From Mycolicibacterium sp. GF69 (lineage in GTDB: Bacteria; Actinomycetota; Actinomycetes; Mycobacteriales; Mycobacteriaceae), in assembly GCF_003284965.1 (NCBI RefSeq), contig NZ_QMEW01000008.1:62001-126000 (forward strand): a stretch of 64,000 nucleotides of DNA, written 5' to 3'. Positions 8,728-42,200 of this stretch are shown here, piece by piece; position 1 is the stretch's first letter; each line of letters begins with the position of its first letter. Under the pieces are notes generated by a model, which was given only the letters and a program-made list of their open reading frames with translations, did not search any database and had not been told where the DNA came from. Both the position numbers and the translations under genes were made by a program.

Positions 8728-9570
8728 TTACTTGCGCCACAACACACCGATCCCGTCGATCTCCATGATTTGGGCGCTCACCCCATGCTTCTCGCGGTAG
8801 TCGGTCACAGCTTTCCGACAGGGCTTGAGCGCGTGGTAGTCATCGATGATGCAGAAGCCACCGGGAGACAGTCGCGGATAGAGCGCGTCGAGCGCTTGTA
8901 TCGTCGATTCGTAAAGGTCACCATCGAGTCGCAGGACCGCGATGCTATCGATTGGAGCGTCGGGCAGCGTGTCTTTGAACCAGCCGGGAAGAAACCGGAC
9001 TTGGTCATCAAGCAGCCCATAGCGTTCGAAATTCGCCTGAACTTGCGTTACCGGCACCGCCAATATGAACGCATTGCGGTCCAGTCTCATACCTTTGTCT
9101 GCTTTGTAATTGGCAGGATCCGGGGGCGGCATCCCCGCGAACGAATCGGCCAGCCACACGCGTCGTTTCTCATCCCCATAGGCGGCCAGTACCGCGCGCA
9201 TCAGGATCGACGCCCCTCCGCGCCATACTCCGCATTCGACCAGATCGCCGGGAATCTCTTCGGCCAGCACCGTCTCGACGCATTCCTGAAGACTGGTGAG
9301 TCTCTGCATTCCGATCATCGTCTCGGCTTGCGCCGGAGTGTCTCGACCCAATTCGCGTTTGCGCTGACCGAACGGGCTGGTCCCGAAGAACATGGGAGTG
9401 ACGAAGTTGCCGGTTTTGAACCAGAGACGTTGCCGCAGCGACCAATTCGCGGGGAGTTGCTCGTGCATACCGTATCGGGTGAGGTTGCGCCGCATCAGCT
9501 CCAGATACAAAGATCGCACTTCGCTACGGGTCTCGGTCAAGTGCCCTCCCTCTCGCATGACGTTGAACAT
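8728..9570 (-). CDS. TylF/MycF-type O-methyltransferase (280 aa)
   Basis: Metal-dependent macrocin/mycinose-type sugar O-methyltransferase fold. The motifs are GDLVECGVWRGGASILMRA (SAM site), LRLDGDLYEST and CIIDDYH, whose Asp residues would bind the divalent metal. TylF relatives in mycobacteria (Rmt/Mtf proteins) methylate rhamnosyl hydroxyls of GPL. It lies 69 bp after the glycosyltransferase and just before the FkbM gene, so co-transcription is likely. A TTG at 9540, preceded by GAGGGAGGG, would give a start (LTETRSEVRSLYLELMRR) closer to the usual TylF N-terminus and may be the real start; the ATG at 9570 has no ribosome binding site. Confidence 0.88.
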   Translation of the reverse strand: MFNVMREGGHLTETRSEVRSLYLELMRRNLTRYGMHEQLPANWSLRQRLWFKTGNFVTPMFFGTSPFGQRKRELGRDTPAQAETMIGMQRLTSLQECVETVLAEEIPGDLVECGVWRGGASILMRAVLAAYGDEKRRVWLADSFAGMPPPDPANYKADKGMRLDRNAFILAVPVTQVQANFERYGLLDDQVRFLPGWFKDTLPDAPIDSIAVLRLDGDLYESTIQALDALYPRLSPGGFCIIDDYHALKPCRKAVTDYREKHGVSAQIMEIDGIGVLWRK

Positions 9571-9639
9571 TGAGTTTAATCGCTCGCCGACACCGTCAAC
9601 GGGTTTCCGCGTTCCCTGCGCTCGGCACGGATGAATGCA

Positions 9640-10911
9640 TCAGTGGCTGGACGCGCCCACGCAACGTGCGGAATCCTCGACTAGATCGGTGGCAGCCGTG
9701 ACACTTTCGGTGGGCGTCGTCATCCGGGTCGCGAACTCGCGGGCTCGGCTGGCGAATTCGGGAGCGAGGATGGCGCGCAGATCTTCGGTCAGCGTCTGCT
9801 GAGTTGTACTCGAAAAGCTGCGGGAGCTGCCTAGCTTCAGTCGCTTGATTTGCATCCCCCACATCGGCTGGTCGGCCGCGGTCCAAAGGATCAGTGTGGG
9901 GACTCCGGCCCGCAGACCCGCGGCAGTGGTGCCCGCGCCACCGTGGTGCACGACCGCGCGACACGCAGGCAGGAGGGCGGCATGGTTCATCGTGCCCACG
10001 ATCTTGACGTGATCGGATCGGGGGACGTGGCTGACATCGGTGCCGGCCGCGCAAATCAACGCTCGTTGGCCCAACTGCGCGCAGGCTGCGCTGATCATTC
10101 CAACCGTGCCGGCAGCGGATTCGACCGGTATGCTGCCGAACCCGAAATATATCGGCGGTTCTCCCGCCGAGATCCACGCTGCGAGCTCCTCGTCGACGTC
10201 CGTCGCGAGCTCCATCGTGAGGGCGCCCACAAAGGGCCGTTGGTGGAGCCACTTCGTCCATTCGGCCGCTAAGCCAGGGAAGCAACACTCGTCGTAGGCC
10301 TGAATCTCCAGCGACCCGTTCTCAGAGACGCGTCGGAACGTAGAGCTTGTTGCCTTCGGGAGACCTAGCTCACGGCGCTGCTCATCCTCGACCTTCTTCG
10401 TCATTCGCCAAGCCAGCCAGAGATTCATCGCCATCGCTGCGCGTCCAACCCCCGCCATGAACGGAACGAATTGGCCGTGAGCGCGGGACGGGGCGAAATG
10501 CAATGTGACCAATGGAAGGTCGTAATACTCCGCGACGTTCACGGCGGGCTCCTGCAGTCCCCGGCCGGTGATCAGCACGTCCGCTCCGTCCGCCAGCGCC
10601 ACCAAGGTCGTACTCACCGCATGCCAGCACTGCGAATACACGCCGAACAGGCCCCGCCCCAACTCAATCAGGTGTGGAACCTTCCAGAAGTTGCGAACGA
10701 TTGACGCCCACAAGTCGCGGTGCAAGTTCATCCAGGTCTGCGTATCCATCCCGTACGGCACCGCCGGAAGTCCAGCAGCTTGGGCGAATTCGACCAAGTC
10801 TGGTGGTACCGCTATGCGAACTTCGTGTCCACGGCGTAGTAGCTCCCTACCGAGTGCGAGACCCGGCTCCACATCGCCACGAGTTCCATAACATGCCAGC
10901 ACAAATATCAT
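9640..10911 (-). CDS. GT1-family glycosyltransferase, GPL Gtf type (423 aa)
   Basis: A glycosyltransferase with GT-B fold resembling the mycobacterial GPL glycosyltransferases and vancomycin-type enzymes. The N-terminus MIFVLACYGTRGDVEPGLAL is the acceptor-domain start. The C-terminal nucleotide-sugar loop HHGGAGTTAAGLRAGVP is the GT1 signature. It would transfer a 6-deoxyhexose from a nucleotide sugar to a peptide hydroxyl; threonine-like residues at positions 6 or 11 are candidates. It is the only glycosyltransferase in the window, and no sugar-nucleotide synthesis genes are here. It follows the Methyltransf_24 gene by 12 bp, so translation is probably coupled. Confidence 0.93.
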   Translation of the reverse strand: MIFVLACYGTRGDVEPGLALGRELLRRGHEVRIAVPPDLVEFAQAAGLPAVPYGMDTQTWMNLHRDLWASIVRNFWKVPHLIELGRGLFGVYSQCWHAVSTTLVALADGADVLITGRGLQEPAVNVAEYYDLPLVTLHFAPSRAHGQFVPFMAGVGRAAMAMNLWLAWRMTKKVEDEQRRELGLPKATSSTFRRVSENGSLEIQAYDECCFPGLAAEWTKWLHQRPFVGALTMELATDVDEELAAWISAGEPPIYFGFGSIPVESAAGTVGMISAACAQLGQRALICAAGTDVSHVPRSDHVKIVGTMNHAALLPACRAVVHHGGAGTTAAGLRAGVPTLILWTAADQPMWGMQIKRLKLGSSRSFSSTTQQTLTEDLRAILAPEFASRAREFATRMTTPTESVTAATDLVEDSARCVGASSH

Positions 10912-10923
10912 CGCAGCGCCCGG

Positions 10924-11817
10924 CTAAACGGAAAGGAAATCCGTTATCGGGTGGTCGTCGAACGTCACTGTCTTCTGCAGTATGAGCTGATAATTGGCGT
11001 TCAGAACCTTGTATTCACCGGCGCGATATTTCAGGAATGTATTGATCGCCCAGCCGGGATTGGCTCGGAACCGCGGATAGCACATCCACAGGAAGTCGTC
11101 GAAAATCAATATTCCGGCCTGCTTGAGCATGTCCCACGCAGCAATACTGTCCCGCAAGACATCATCGGCGACGTGTGACCCATCAACATAAATCACGTCG
11201 AACTTCTGGTCTTCATCCAGCAGTTGTGGCAATACGTGCAACGATGAACCTTTACGCTTCGTCACCCGATCCTTGAAGACTGCGACGTTGCCATCAAAAC
11301 GGGACTCGAGGTCACGCACATTCGCCGTTGCGTTGTACTCGTATTCCGCACTTCCGGCCCAAGTATCGACAGCGGTCAAATGCCCCTGGGTAAAATACGT
11401 CAGGAGAAACAGAGTCGAACGGCCTTCCCACGAGCCGATTTCGAGGATCTGCACCTTGTCATTGCGTTCGAACACTTTCGAGAATGTGACGCTCCACAGA
11501 ATGATGTTCGCATCGGTCGCGTCGAACCATATTTCCTGGAAACGACCACGTTCAGCATTTGCCTCAAAAGCTGAACGAACCTCCGCTACGTGCTTCGCCG
11601 CGCCGGGCAAGAACCGAAGCTTGACGAGAAGATAGCGCAGATTGTCCGTAAAGAGACGCCACAGCAGAGAAGGGTGCTCTGCTCCTATTCGCAACAGCAA
11701 CCCAAGGCTACGAGACGACCAGCGAATTCTGGCTAGGAGCGATGGCGTTGCCTGGGCCGCCATGCTGCCGGTCGACAACGGGGCGCTGGGCTTGGTCTCG
11801 CGGTCCACGTTCTGCAT
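10924..11817 (-). CDS. Methyltransf_24-type SAM methyltransferase (297 aa)
   Basis: A class I methyltransferase of the CmcI/Methyltransf_24 kind. ILEIGSWEGRSTLFLL is the SAM-binding motif, YVDGSHVADDVLRD the acidic motif, and ILIFDDFLW the end of the core fold. Related proteins in GPL loci O-methylate rhamnose. Together with the TylF, FkbM and Rv2952-type genes it makes a four-enzyme set, the same number as rmt2/rmt3/rmt4/fmt in the M. smegmatis GPL locus. ATG 11817 is preferred because GGATGGA precedes it; a GTG at 11832 would add five residues. It is the first tailoring gene after the synthetases, 305 bp downstream of the second one. Confidence 0.82.
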   Translation of the reverse strand: MQNVDRETKPSAPLSTGSMAAQATPSLLARIRWSSRSLGLLLRIGAEHPSLLWRLFTDNLRYLLVKLRFLPGAAKHVAEVRSAFEANAERGRFQEIWFDATDANIILWSVTFSKVFERNDKVQILEIGSWEGRSTLFLLTYFTQGHLTAVDTWAGSAEYEYNATANVRDLESRFDGNVAVFKDRVTKRKGSSLHVLPQLLDEDQKFDVIYVDGSHVADDVLRDSIAAWDMLKQAGILIFDDFLWMCYPRFRANPGWAINTFLKYRAGEYKVLNANYQLILQKTVTFDDHPITDFLSV

Positions 11818-12122
11818 TCGAAATCCATCCACCGCTTTGGGCTTGGTCGCCGGACAAGGTGTTCGAATCCTAGCAGGTCGGCCGCCGGATCACCGGCGTT
11901 TTCAGCGACTGCGCATACGCCTTCCATGGGCCTTGCCCGGGCTTCTGGCCTGCGACTACAAGGCGGCATGCGGCACCGGGCGCAGGTCATCAGAGGCTGA
12001 AGGCGAAGCGCCGATCCGGTGAGCTCGCTCAAGGACGTAGCTAAGTCGACGGAATACGACACGGAGCGGAGCGATTTGATGTCGCACGGTTCGCGGTGAT
12101 CGACGCGCCAAGCTTAGGCCGG
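11818..12122. other. intergenic region between synthetase and tailoring genes
   Basis: A 305-bp stretch with no gene that I can support. It contains a hairpin at 11883-11898. A promoter for the tailoring genes could lie here, but I see no clear -10/-35 pair. Confidence 0.5.
11883..11902. terminator. hairpin, possible terminator or pause site
   Basis: Arms CGCCGG and CCGGCG with an ATCA loop, followed on the plus strand by TTTT. The T run lies on the side opposite to the synthetase operon's direction, so termination of the minus-strand transcript here is uncertain. Confidence 0.25.
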
Positions 12123-33280
<21,158 letters not shown>

Positions 33281-33284
<4 letters not shown>

Positions 33285-36200
33285 GACTGTGCCGCCGCCT
33301 CGGCGGTCAACGCCACCAGAACCCGTCGCAAGCGCTCGACCAGCAGCTCGATGGTTTCGGTGTCGAATACGTCGGTGCGGAACTCCACTAGCCCCCCGAT
33401 CCCCCCCGGTTCGCCGGTGTCACTCCAGCGTTCAGCCAGAGAGACCACCAAATCCATTCGCGCAGTATGGGTCTGCGCCGATAGCGGCGTGACCCCGACA
33501 TCGCCGAGACTCAGTCCGGCTGCGGGACCGCTGCTGTGCCACGGAAGGTTGTTCCACGCCAACATCACCTGCACCAAGGGGTGGTGAGTCAGGCTGCGAA
33601 CGGGGTTGAGCCGATCCACCAGCACCTCGAATGGCACATCCTGGTGCTCGTAGGCCGCGAGGCCGCGCTCGCGAACCTGAGCCAGCAGCTCGGCAATCGT
33701 GGGATCGCCCGCGAGATCGACCCGGAGCACCAAGGTGTTGACGAAGAATCCCACCAGCTCGTCCAGCGCGGGATCGCCGCGGCCGGCGGTCGTGATCCCC
33801 ACCGCGACATCGGAACTGCCGCTGAGCCTGGACAGCAGGACCGCCAGGGCGGCCTGGATGACCATGAAGCTTGTCGCGTTGTGCTCGCGGGCCAGATCGC
33901 GTACCTGTTGCTGCAACTTCGCCGGCCACTCCACCGCCACGCTGGCGCCGCGATAGTCCGCCGCCGGCGGATACGGCCGGTCGGTGGGCAGCTGCAGGCG
34001 CTCCGGCAGCCCGGCCAGCGCATCCTCCCAATAGGCCAGCTGCGTGGCGATCGGGCTGTCGTCGTTGTCGAGATCGCCCAGGTGCTCTCGCTGCCACAGC
34101 GTGTAGTCGACATACTGCACCGGTAACGGCGACCAATCGGGCGTCCTGCCCGCGCACCTATTGGCGTACGCCACTCCGAGATCGCTCACCAGCGGCCTGA
34201 CCGACCAGCCGTCGGCAGCGATGTGGTGCACCACCGCCACGAGTATGTGCTCGTTGTCTGCAACGCGGAAAAGCTGTGCGCGGAGCGGGATCTCGGTGCG
34301 CAAGTCGAAGTTGCGACGCGCCATCTCACCGACGGCCTGCTCCAGCTGCGTTGCCGACCAGCCTTCGGCATCGACGACGTCCCATCCGAAGTCTGCGTCT
34401 TCGGCGGGCACGACGAGTTGGCGTGGCAGCCCGTCGACCGAGGGGAACAACGTGCGCAGGCTCTCTTGGCGAGCCACCACATCGGCCAGCGCGGCCCCCA
34501 GCGCCGAGGCATTCAGCGGCCCGCTCATCCGCAGCGCCACCGGCATGTTGTACACCGGCGAGGGCCCCTGCAATTGGTCGAAGAACCACAACCGCTGCTG
34601 GGCGTAGGACAACGGCGGCCGCTCGGGTCGTGGCATCGCTTGCAGCGCCGGCCGGCCGACGCCGCCACCATGACGGTGCAGATAGTCGGCGAGACCCCGC
34701 ACGGTGGACGCGTCGAACAGGCACCGCACCGGAACCTCTCGGCCCAAGGCCATCTGAAGCCGAGCGGTCACCCGGGTGGCTATCAACGAATCCCCGCCGA
34801 GTGCGAAGAAGTCATCGTCGAGGCCGACTCGGTCCACACCCAACACTTCAGCGAAGGTGTCGGCGACGATCTTCTCGGTCTGGGTCTGCGGGGCGCGGAA
34901 GGCCGTCGTCGTGAACACCGGTTCGGGCAACGCCTTTCGGTCCACCTTGCCCGAGGAAGTCAACGGCAATTCCGCGAGGACCACGATCTGGCTCGGCACC
35001 ATGTACTCGGGCAACCGCGCGCCCATCCACTGGCGCACCGCACCGATCTTGGTGTTGGTGTCGGGGTCATTGGCGTAGATGCTGCGCAGCTCGGCGGTGG
35101 CCGCGGGCCGGTACAGGTCGGTCAACGCCGGACCGTACGCACCGTTGGTTGCCGCGGTGAACACTGCGTCGAGCGTGCCGGGTTCAGCGCCCCAGGTGAC
35201 CGCGACGCGGTATCCGACGGCTTTGGCCAGGCGATACAGCTGTTCTGGCACAACCGCTTCTGGGGCTTCCGGGGCTTCCGGAGTGACGGCGGCCTTGCTG
35301 CGCGCCTCGGCGGCTGTCAGCCCGGCGGCCAGCGCTTGTTCGACCCGCACGTCGCCGATCACCCCGGCACGCGGAATGGCGCTGACCCGCACCGCGTCCA
35401 CGCGTTGCGTCTTAAGCGCGGCTCTCAACCCGATGAGCCCACCGCTCGGGTCCCACTCCCATGTGGGCACCGCTGCCAGCGACCGCACTTCGGTGGGAGC
35501 CTTGTGGATGACGACGTCGTAGCGGTACCGAGTGAGCTCGTTGTCGGCCATGCCGCGTTTGACCTGGATGTCGAGTCCGGTCACCGCCGAGTGTTCGGCA
35601 GCCCATGCCGTGAAAAACTCTGGCGCGAGCAATAATTCGGGTTCGCCGAGCAGCGCGCGCTCAACCCGCTGCCGAATCTCGACGGCGTCGTCGTTGGTGG
35701 TGCGTTCGAACGCCACCGCGGTTTGGAAAGCCCGCTGCAGACTGTGGTTGCGCACATCCCCGATGAACAACGCCCCGCCGGGAGCCAGCAAGTCCAGAGC
35801 GGCGTCGATGACCTCGGCCAAGTAGCCGGCGTTCGGGAAGTACTGAATGACCGAGTTGACGATCACGGTGTCGAAGTAGCCGCTCGGTAGCCCGGCGGTC
35901 ACATGAGCTGGGCGAGTCAACAACTCAACTCGATCACGCCACGGAATCTGCAGCCGCTCCAGTGAGCTCGCGATGTTCTCGACGGCCGCCGCCGACATAT
36001 CGGTGCCGACATAGCGTTCACAGTTCGGAGCGACCTGCGACAGAATCAGACCCGAGCCGGAGCCGATCTCCAATACCCGCCTCGGCCGCAGCGCCAAGAT
36101 CCGATCGACGGTCGCGTGCCGCCACTCCTGCATTTCGGTGAGGGGAATCGGATCACCGGTGTAGCTGCTGTTCCAGCCCCGGAAATCCATCCCGAAGTCC

Positions 36201-39200
36201 GGCAATTCGGCCTCTGCGCCGTACAACTCGTCATACATGTGCTGCCACTGATCGACGATTTCGGCCTCGTGATCGACGCTGCTGGCATGTTCGAGGGCGA
36301 CGTAGGCGATCAGATGATCGGCTCCGGTGTCGCTGTGGTGCACGGTAGCCGCCGCCTGGGTGACCTGTGGGCAGCCCAGCAGCGTGTTCTCGATCTCCCC
36401 CAGCTCGATGCGCTGCCCGCGTAATTTGATCTGCGCGTCCGCACGGCCGAGGTATTGCAAGGTGCCCGCCGAGGTCCAGCGCACCAGATCACCGGTGCGA
36501 TACATCCGCTCCCCCGCGCCCCCGAACGGATTGGCAACGAACCGCTCCGCCGTCAGTGCCAGCCGGCCCACATACCCGCGCGCCAGCGCCGATCCGGCCA
36601 CATACAACTCGCCGACCACCCCGGTCGGCGTCGGGTTCAGCCGTGAATCCAATACCAGTGCGCAGATGCCGGGGATCGGCGCGCCGATGTCGACGGGCTG
36701 CCGGGCCGACAGCGGCACCGTGCACGTCGACCAAATCGTGGTCTCGGTGGGGCCGTACGCGTTGAACATCCGCCGCCCCGGCGCCCAGACGGCCACCAAC
36801 TCCTCCGCGCAGGCCTCGCCGGCGGTGATGAGCGTGTCCAGTGCGTTCAATCGGGCGCGTTCAAGCGACGCCACCACCGAGGGCGTCATCACTGCCGCGG
36901 TGACTCGCTGGTCGTGCAGGATTTCGGTCAGCGCGTCCCCGGCAAAGGCATCTCGTGGCGCCACCACCAGCGTCGCGCCCGCTCCAGAGGCGAGCAACAT
37001 CTCGAAGACGGATGCATCGAAGGTCGGTGCGGCGACCATCAGCACCCGGGAGGCGGCGGTCAATCCGAACGTCTCGCGCTGCCCGGCGGCCAGCCCCAGC
37101 AGACCGGCATGGCTGACGGCGACCCCCTTGGGCACGCCGGTTGATCCCGATGTGAAGATCACGTACGCGGCGTTGTCCGCAGACAGCGGCGCCAACCGAT
37201 CGGCGTCGGTGATGGGTTCAGCGGAGATGCCACACACACTGCGGTCATCGATGCGCAGCACCGGGCGCTCACCCGCTCCCGCCAAAGTGTTGGCGCCACA
37301 GGTCAAGACACACGCCGCAGCCACCGCGTCCAGCACCGCCGCGATGCGCTCGGTCGGATGTGCAGGGTCCAGCGGCACATAGGCTCCACCGGCCTTGAGC
37401 ACCGCCCACCACGCCACCACCAACTCGCTGGAGCGATCCATCGCCACGCCCACGGGGCGTTCCGGTCCGACCCCGGCCTCGATGAGCACCCGCGCTACCC
37501 GCGTCGACCATTCATCGAGGACGCGATACGACAGTTGGCGCTCACCGTCGACGACGGCCACCGCGTCCGGCTCGGCAGCCACCGCCGCCGAGAGCAATTC
37601 CAGTGCGACACCAATCGGCGCAGCCACTCCGGCACCAGACCACTGGGAGAGCACCAGGTCGCGTTCGCCGCCGCTCAGCAGCCCCACCTCGCCGATCACC
37701 ACCGAGGCGTCGACCACCACCGCCGCGACGATCAGGTCGAACCAGCCCACCAACCGCTCGATGGAGGACCGGTCGAACAGATCCGTGGCGTACGTCACGA
37801 CCCCGGTGGCCATCGGCGCGGAGGGGTCCCCGGACGCCTCTTCCCTCAGGTCGAAATCGAGATCGAATTTGGCAGTGCGGGTGAGCACTTCGACCGGCTC
37901 GACGTCGAGCCCGTCGAACGCAACCTCGGGACGCACGTTGTTCTGGAAAGCCAATGCCACCTGGAACAGTGGGTGATGGGACGTGGAGCGTACCGGGTTG
38001 AGCTGCTCGACCAGCCGCTCGAACGGCACGTCCTGGTTGCTGTAGGCATCCAGCGCCTTCTGGCGCACCTGCGCGAGCACCTCGCTGAACCGCTGCCCGG
38101 ATTCCACGCCCACCCGCAGCACCCAGGTATTGACGAAGAATCCGACCAGTTCGTTCAGCGCCTGATCCGACCGTCCGGCGATCGGTGTGCCCAGAGCGAT
38201 GTCCTCACCCATTCCGGCACGATGTAACACAACGGCCAACACCGCTTGCATGACCATCGAGGCGGTGGCGTTGTGGGCCGCCGCCACCGCCTTGATTCCT
38301 GCCCAGGATTGCGAGTCGATGCGCAATTCCACCCCGTCACCACGGTACGAGGGCACCGGGGGGCGGGGGCGGTCCGCAACCAGCGAAACCACCTCGGGTA
38401 GATCGGCCAGCTCTTTCTGCCAGTAGGCCAACTGGCCGGCGATCACACTATCGGGGTCGGTTTCGGCGCCCAACCAATCCTGTTGCCACAGCGTGTAATC
38501 CACGTACTGCACCGGCAACGGCGCCCAACCGGGCGGCACTCCCTGTCGCCGCGCCCGGTATGCCTCGGCGACATCGCGCACCATCGGCACCATCGACCAA
38601 CCGTCGAAGGCGATGTGGTGCAAGACGATTCCCATGACGTACTGCTCGGGCCCCACGGCATAGAGCTGTGCGCGAATCGGGATCTCGCCGGCCAGATCGA
38701 ACCGGTACCCCGCAAGCGCCATCAGCGCGTCCTCGACTTCCGAGGCGGGCAACGGCACCACCGTCGCGCTCTCGCGTCGCCACATCCCGGCCTGCGCCGG
38801 CAGCACCTTCTGCGATGGCACACCGCCGACGTCGGGGAAGACGGTGCGTAGCGACTCGTGGCGCGCGATCACGTCGTCGAGGGCCACGCCGAGCGCCTCC
38901 ACGTCGAGCGCCCCGCTGATCCGGAATGCGATCGGCATGTTGTAGGTGGCAGCCCCGGCTTCGAACCGGTTGAGGAACCACAACCTGCTCTGGGCATACG
39001 ACAGCGGCACCACTGCCGGCCGATCGACCGGTGCCAGCGGCTGACGTCGGCCTGAAGCCGCATCGATGTGCGGAGCCAACTGCGACACCGTCGGCGCATC
39101 GAACAGGGTGCGCACCCCGAGATCGACGTCGAGCCCCGTGTTGATCGCGGCGATCAACCGCATCGCAGAAACCGAGTCTCCGCCGAGATCGAAGAACGAC

Positions 39201-42200
39201 TCGCCGGTCCCGACCCGCTCCAAACCGAGTACCTGCGCGTAGATCCCGGCAAGGATTTCCTCGACCGCAGTTGTCGGCGCGCGGTAGCCATCGGTGTCGC
39301 CGTAGTCGGGTGCCGGCAGCGCTCGCTTGTCGAGTTTGCCGTTGACGGTCACCGGCAACGTGTCGATCACCACCACTGCGGCGGGCACCATGTAGCCGGG
39401 GAGCCGCTCGGCCAGCTGGGGGCGTACGTCAGCCGCATCGGCGGTGCCGGTGATGTAGGCGACCAGTCGCTTGTCGCCGGGACGGTCCTCGCGCGCGACA
39501 ACCACGGCTTGCTCTACGCCGGCAAGCCCGGACAGGGCTGCCTGGATCTCCCCCAGCTCGATGCGATAACCGCGGATCTTGACCTGTTCATCGGCGCGGC
39601 CGAAATATCGCAGCTGCCCGTCGGACCCCCAGCACACCAGGTCACCGGTGCGGTACATACGTTGTCCTGGCGGCCCGAATGGGCATGCCAGGAACCGCGA
39701 TGCGGTCAAGCCGGCCCGGCGCCAGTACCCGACCCCCACGCCGCGACCGGCCAAGTACAGCTCACCGACCACCCCGGCCGGCACTGCACGTAGCCACTTG
39801 TCCAGCACGAAAAACGCGGCGCCTGTCACCGGTGAACCGATCGACGGCGCACCCGAGCCCTCTTCCAGCGGCGTGCTCTTGGACGCCCACATGGTGGTTT
39901 CGGTCGGACCGTAGACGTTGACCATCACCCGCCCGGGCGCCCACCGGTCGACCAACTCGGGCGGACACGGCTCGGCGCCGATCACCAATGCCGCCGACTC
40001 CAGCCCTTCGGGCGAGAGCAGTCCCACCGCGGACGGGGTCTGGGTGAACACGCTGACCTTTTCGGCGACGAGCAGCGCATGGAATTCTTCCGGCGATCTC
40101 GCGACGGAGTCGGGCACCACGACCAGCCGTCCGCCATGAAGCAGCGCACCCCAGATCTCCCACACCGAGAAGTCGAAGGCATACGAGTGGAACTGCGTCC
40201 AGACCTGGGCCGGCGCCAGCTCGAAACCGACGTCGAGCGCGTCGAACAGTTGAGTGACGTTGTGCTGAGTGACCGCCACTCCCTTGGGCGTACCGGTGGT
40301 GCCCGACGTGTAGATGATGTGAGCGACGTCGCCGGCAGCCGGGACCGGTAATGCAGTTGCCGGATAGTCGTCGATGCGAGGATCGCCGATGTCGATGACC
40401 GCCAGGTGGCCGAATCCCTCCAAACGTTCGGCCAATCGGGCGGTGGTGACAGCGGCCGTCGGTGCGGCATCCTCGAGCATGAATTCGATTCGGGCCGACG
40501 GCACCGCCGGATCCATCGGCAGATACGCCGCACCGGTTTTGAGCACGCCGAGAATTGCCACGATCGCTTCGGCCGAACGGGAGAACAGCAACGCGACTGA
40601 TTGCCCTGGGCCCGCCCCGCGCTCGGCCAACAGATGCGCCAACCGGTTCGACGCCTCGTCGAGCGCGCGATAAGTCCACGAACGGCCCTCGCACGTCAGC
40701 GCTGTCGCCTCGGGCGCACGCGCCACCTGAGCGTCGAACAACTGCGGAATCGACACCGGCGCGCTGGCCTGCGTCAGCACCGCACGATTGCCCCACCGGT
40801 CCAGCTGCGCACGTTCACTAGAATCGAGCAGCACATCTATCGAAGACAGTGGCCGTTGCGGATCTGCTGTCATCGCGACGAGCACGCGCCGCAGCCGGTC
40901 GATCAGTGTCTCGATGCCGGCGGAGTCGAACACATCGGTACGGAACTCGACCGTGCCGCTGATACCGGCCGGTTCGCCCAACTCGGTCCAGCACTCGGCC
41001 AATGAGAACGCGATGTCCATCCGGGCGGTGCGGGTGTCCACCGGCAGCGAGGTGACCTGCACATCGCCCAACGCGAGATCGGCGACGGGGTTTCCGACGA
41101 AGTTCTGCCACGCCAGCATCACCTGCACCAGCGGGTGATGGGTGAGACTGCGGTTCGGGTTCAGCCGCTCCACCAGCACCTCGAACGGCACGTCCTGGTG
41201 CTCATAGGCGGCGAGGGCGCGGCGCTGGACCTGGTCCAGTAACGAGGAAACCGTCGGGTCTCCGGCCAGATCGACCCTCAACACCAAGGTGTTGACGAAG
41301 AACCCCACCAGCTCGTCGAGCGCGGGATCGCGTCGCCCGGCAATCGGAAAGCCCACCGCCACATCGGAACTCGCGGTGATTTCGCCGAGCAGCAGGGCCA
41401 ACGCGGCCTGCACCACCATGAAGTTGGTCGCGTTGTGCTCGCGCGCGACCGTGGCCAGCTGCTGCTGAAGGTCGGCTGGCCAATCGACCGTCACGGTGGC
41501 TCCGCGATAGTCGGCCACCGGTGGATAAGGCCGATCGGTGGGCAGTGCCAGCCGCTCGGGAAGCCCCGCCAGCGCCTGCTCCCAATACGCCAGCTGCACG
41601 GCGATCGGACTCTCGCCGTCCTCGAGATCACCCAGGTGCCGGCGCTGCCAGAGCGTGTAGTCGAAGTACTGCACCGGCAACGGTGTCCAGCGCGGAGGCC
41701 GGCCTGAACACCGGCTGGCGTATGCGGATCCCAGATCGGCCACCAGAGCACGGATAGACCAGCCATCCGCCGCGACGTGGTGCACAACCGCAGCCAGCAC
41801 ATGCTCGTCGTCGGCGACGCGGAAAAGCTTCGCGCGCAAAGGGATTTCGGTGCTGAGGTCGAACGCATAAGACGCGACCTCTCGGATGGCGTCCTCCAAC
41901 TCGGTGGACGACCAGCCCCGGGCGTCGATTACCCTCCAGCCGAAGTCGGCTCGCTCGGTGGGCACCAGCAACTGGCGAGGCGCACCGTCGACCATCGCGA
42001 ATACTGTGCGCAACGTCTCCTGCCGACCGGCCACGTCCGCCAGCGCCGCACCGAGGGCCTCGGCGTCGAGCCGTCCGCTCAGGCGCAGCGCCACGGGCAT
42101 GTTGTAGATCGCGGAGGGACCCTGCAACTGCTCGAGGAACCACAACCGCTGTTGGGCGAAGGACAGCGGCACTGCCGCTGGTCGGTCGAGGGCCACCAAT

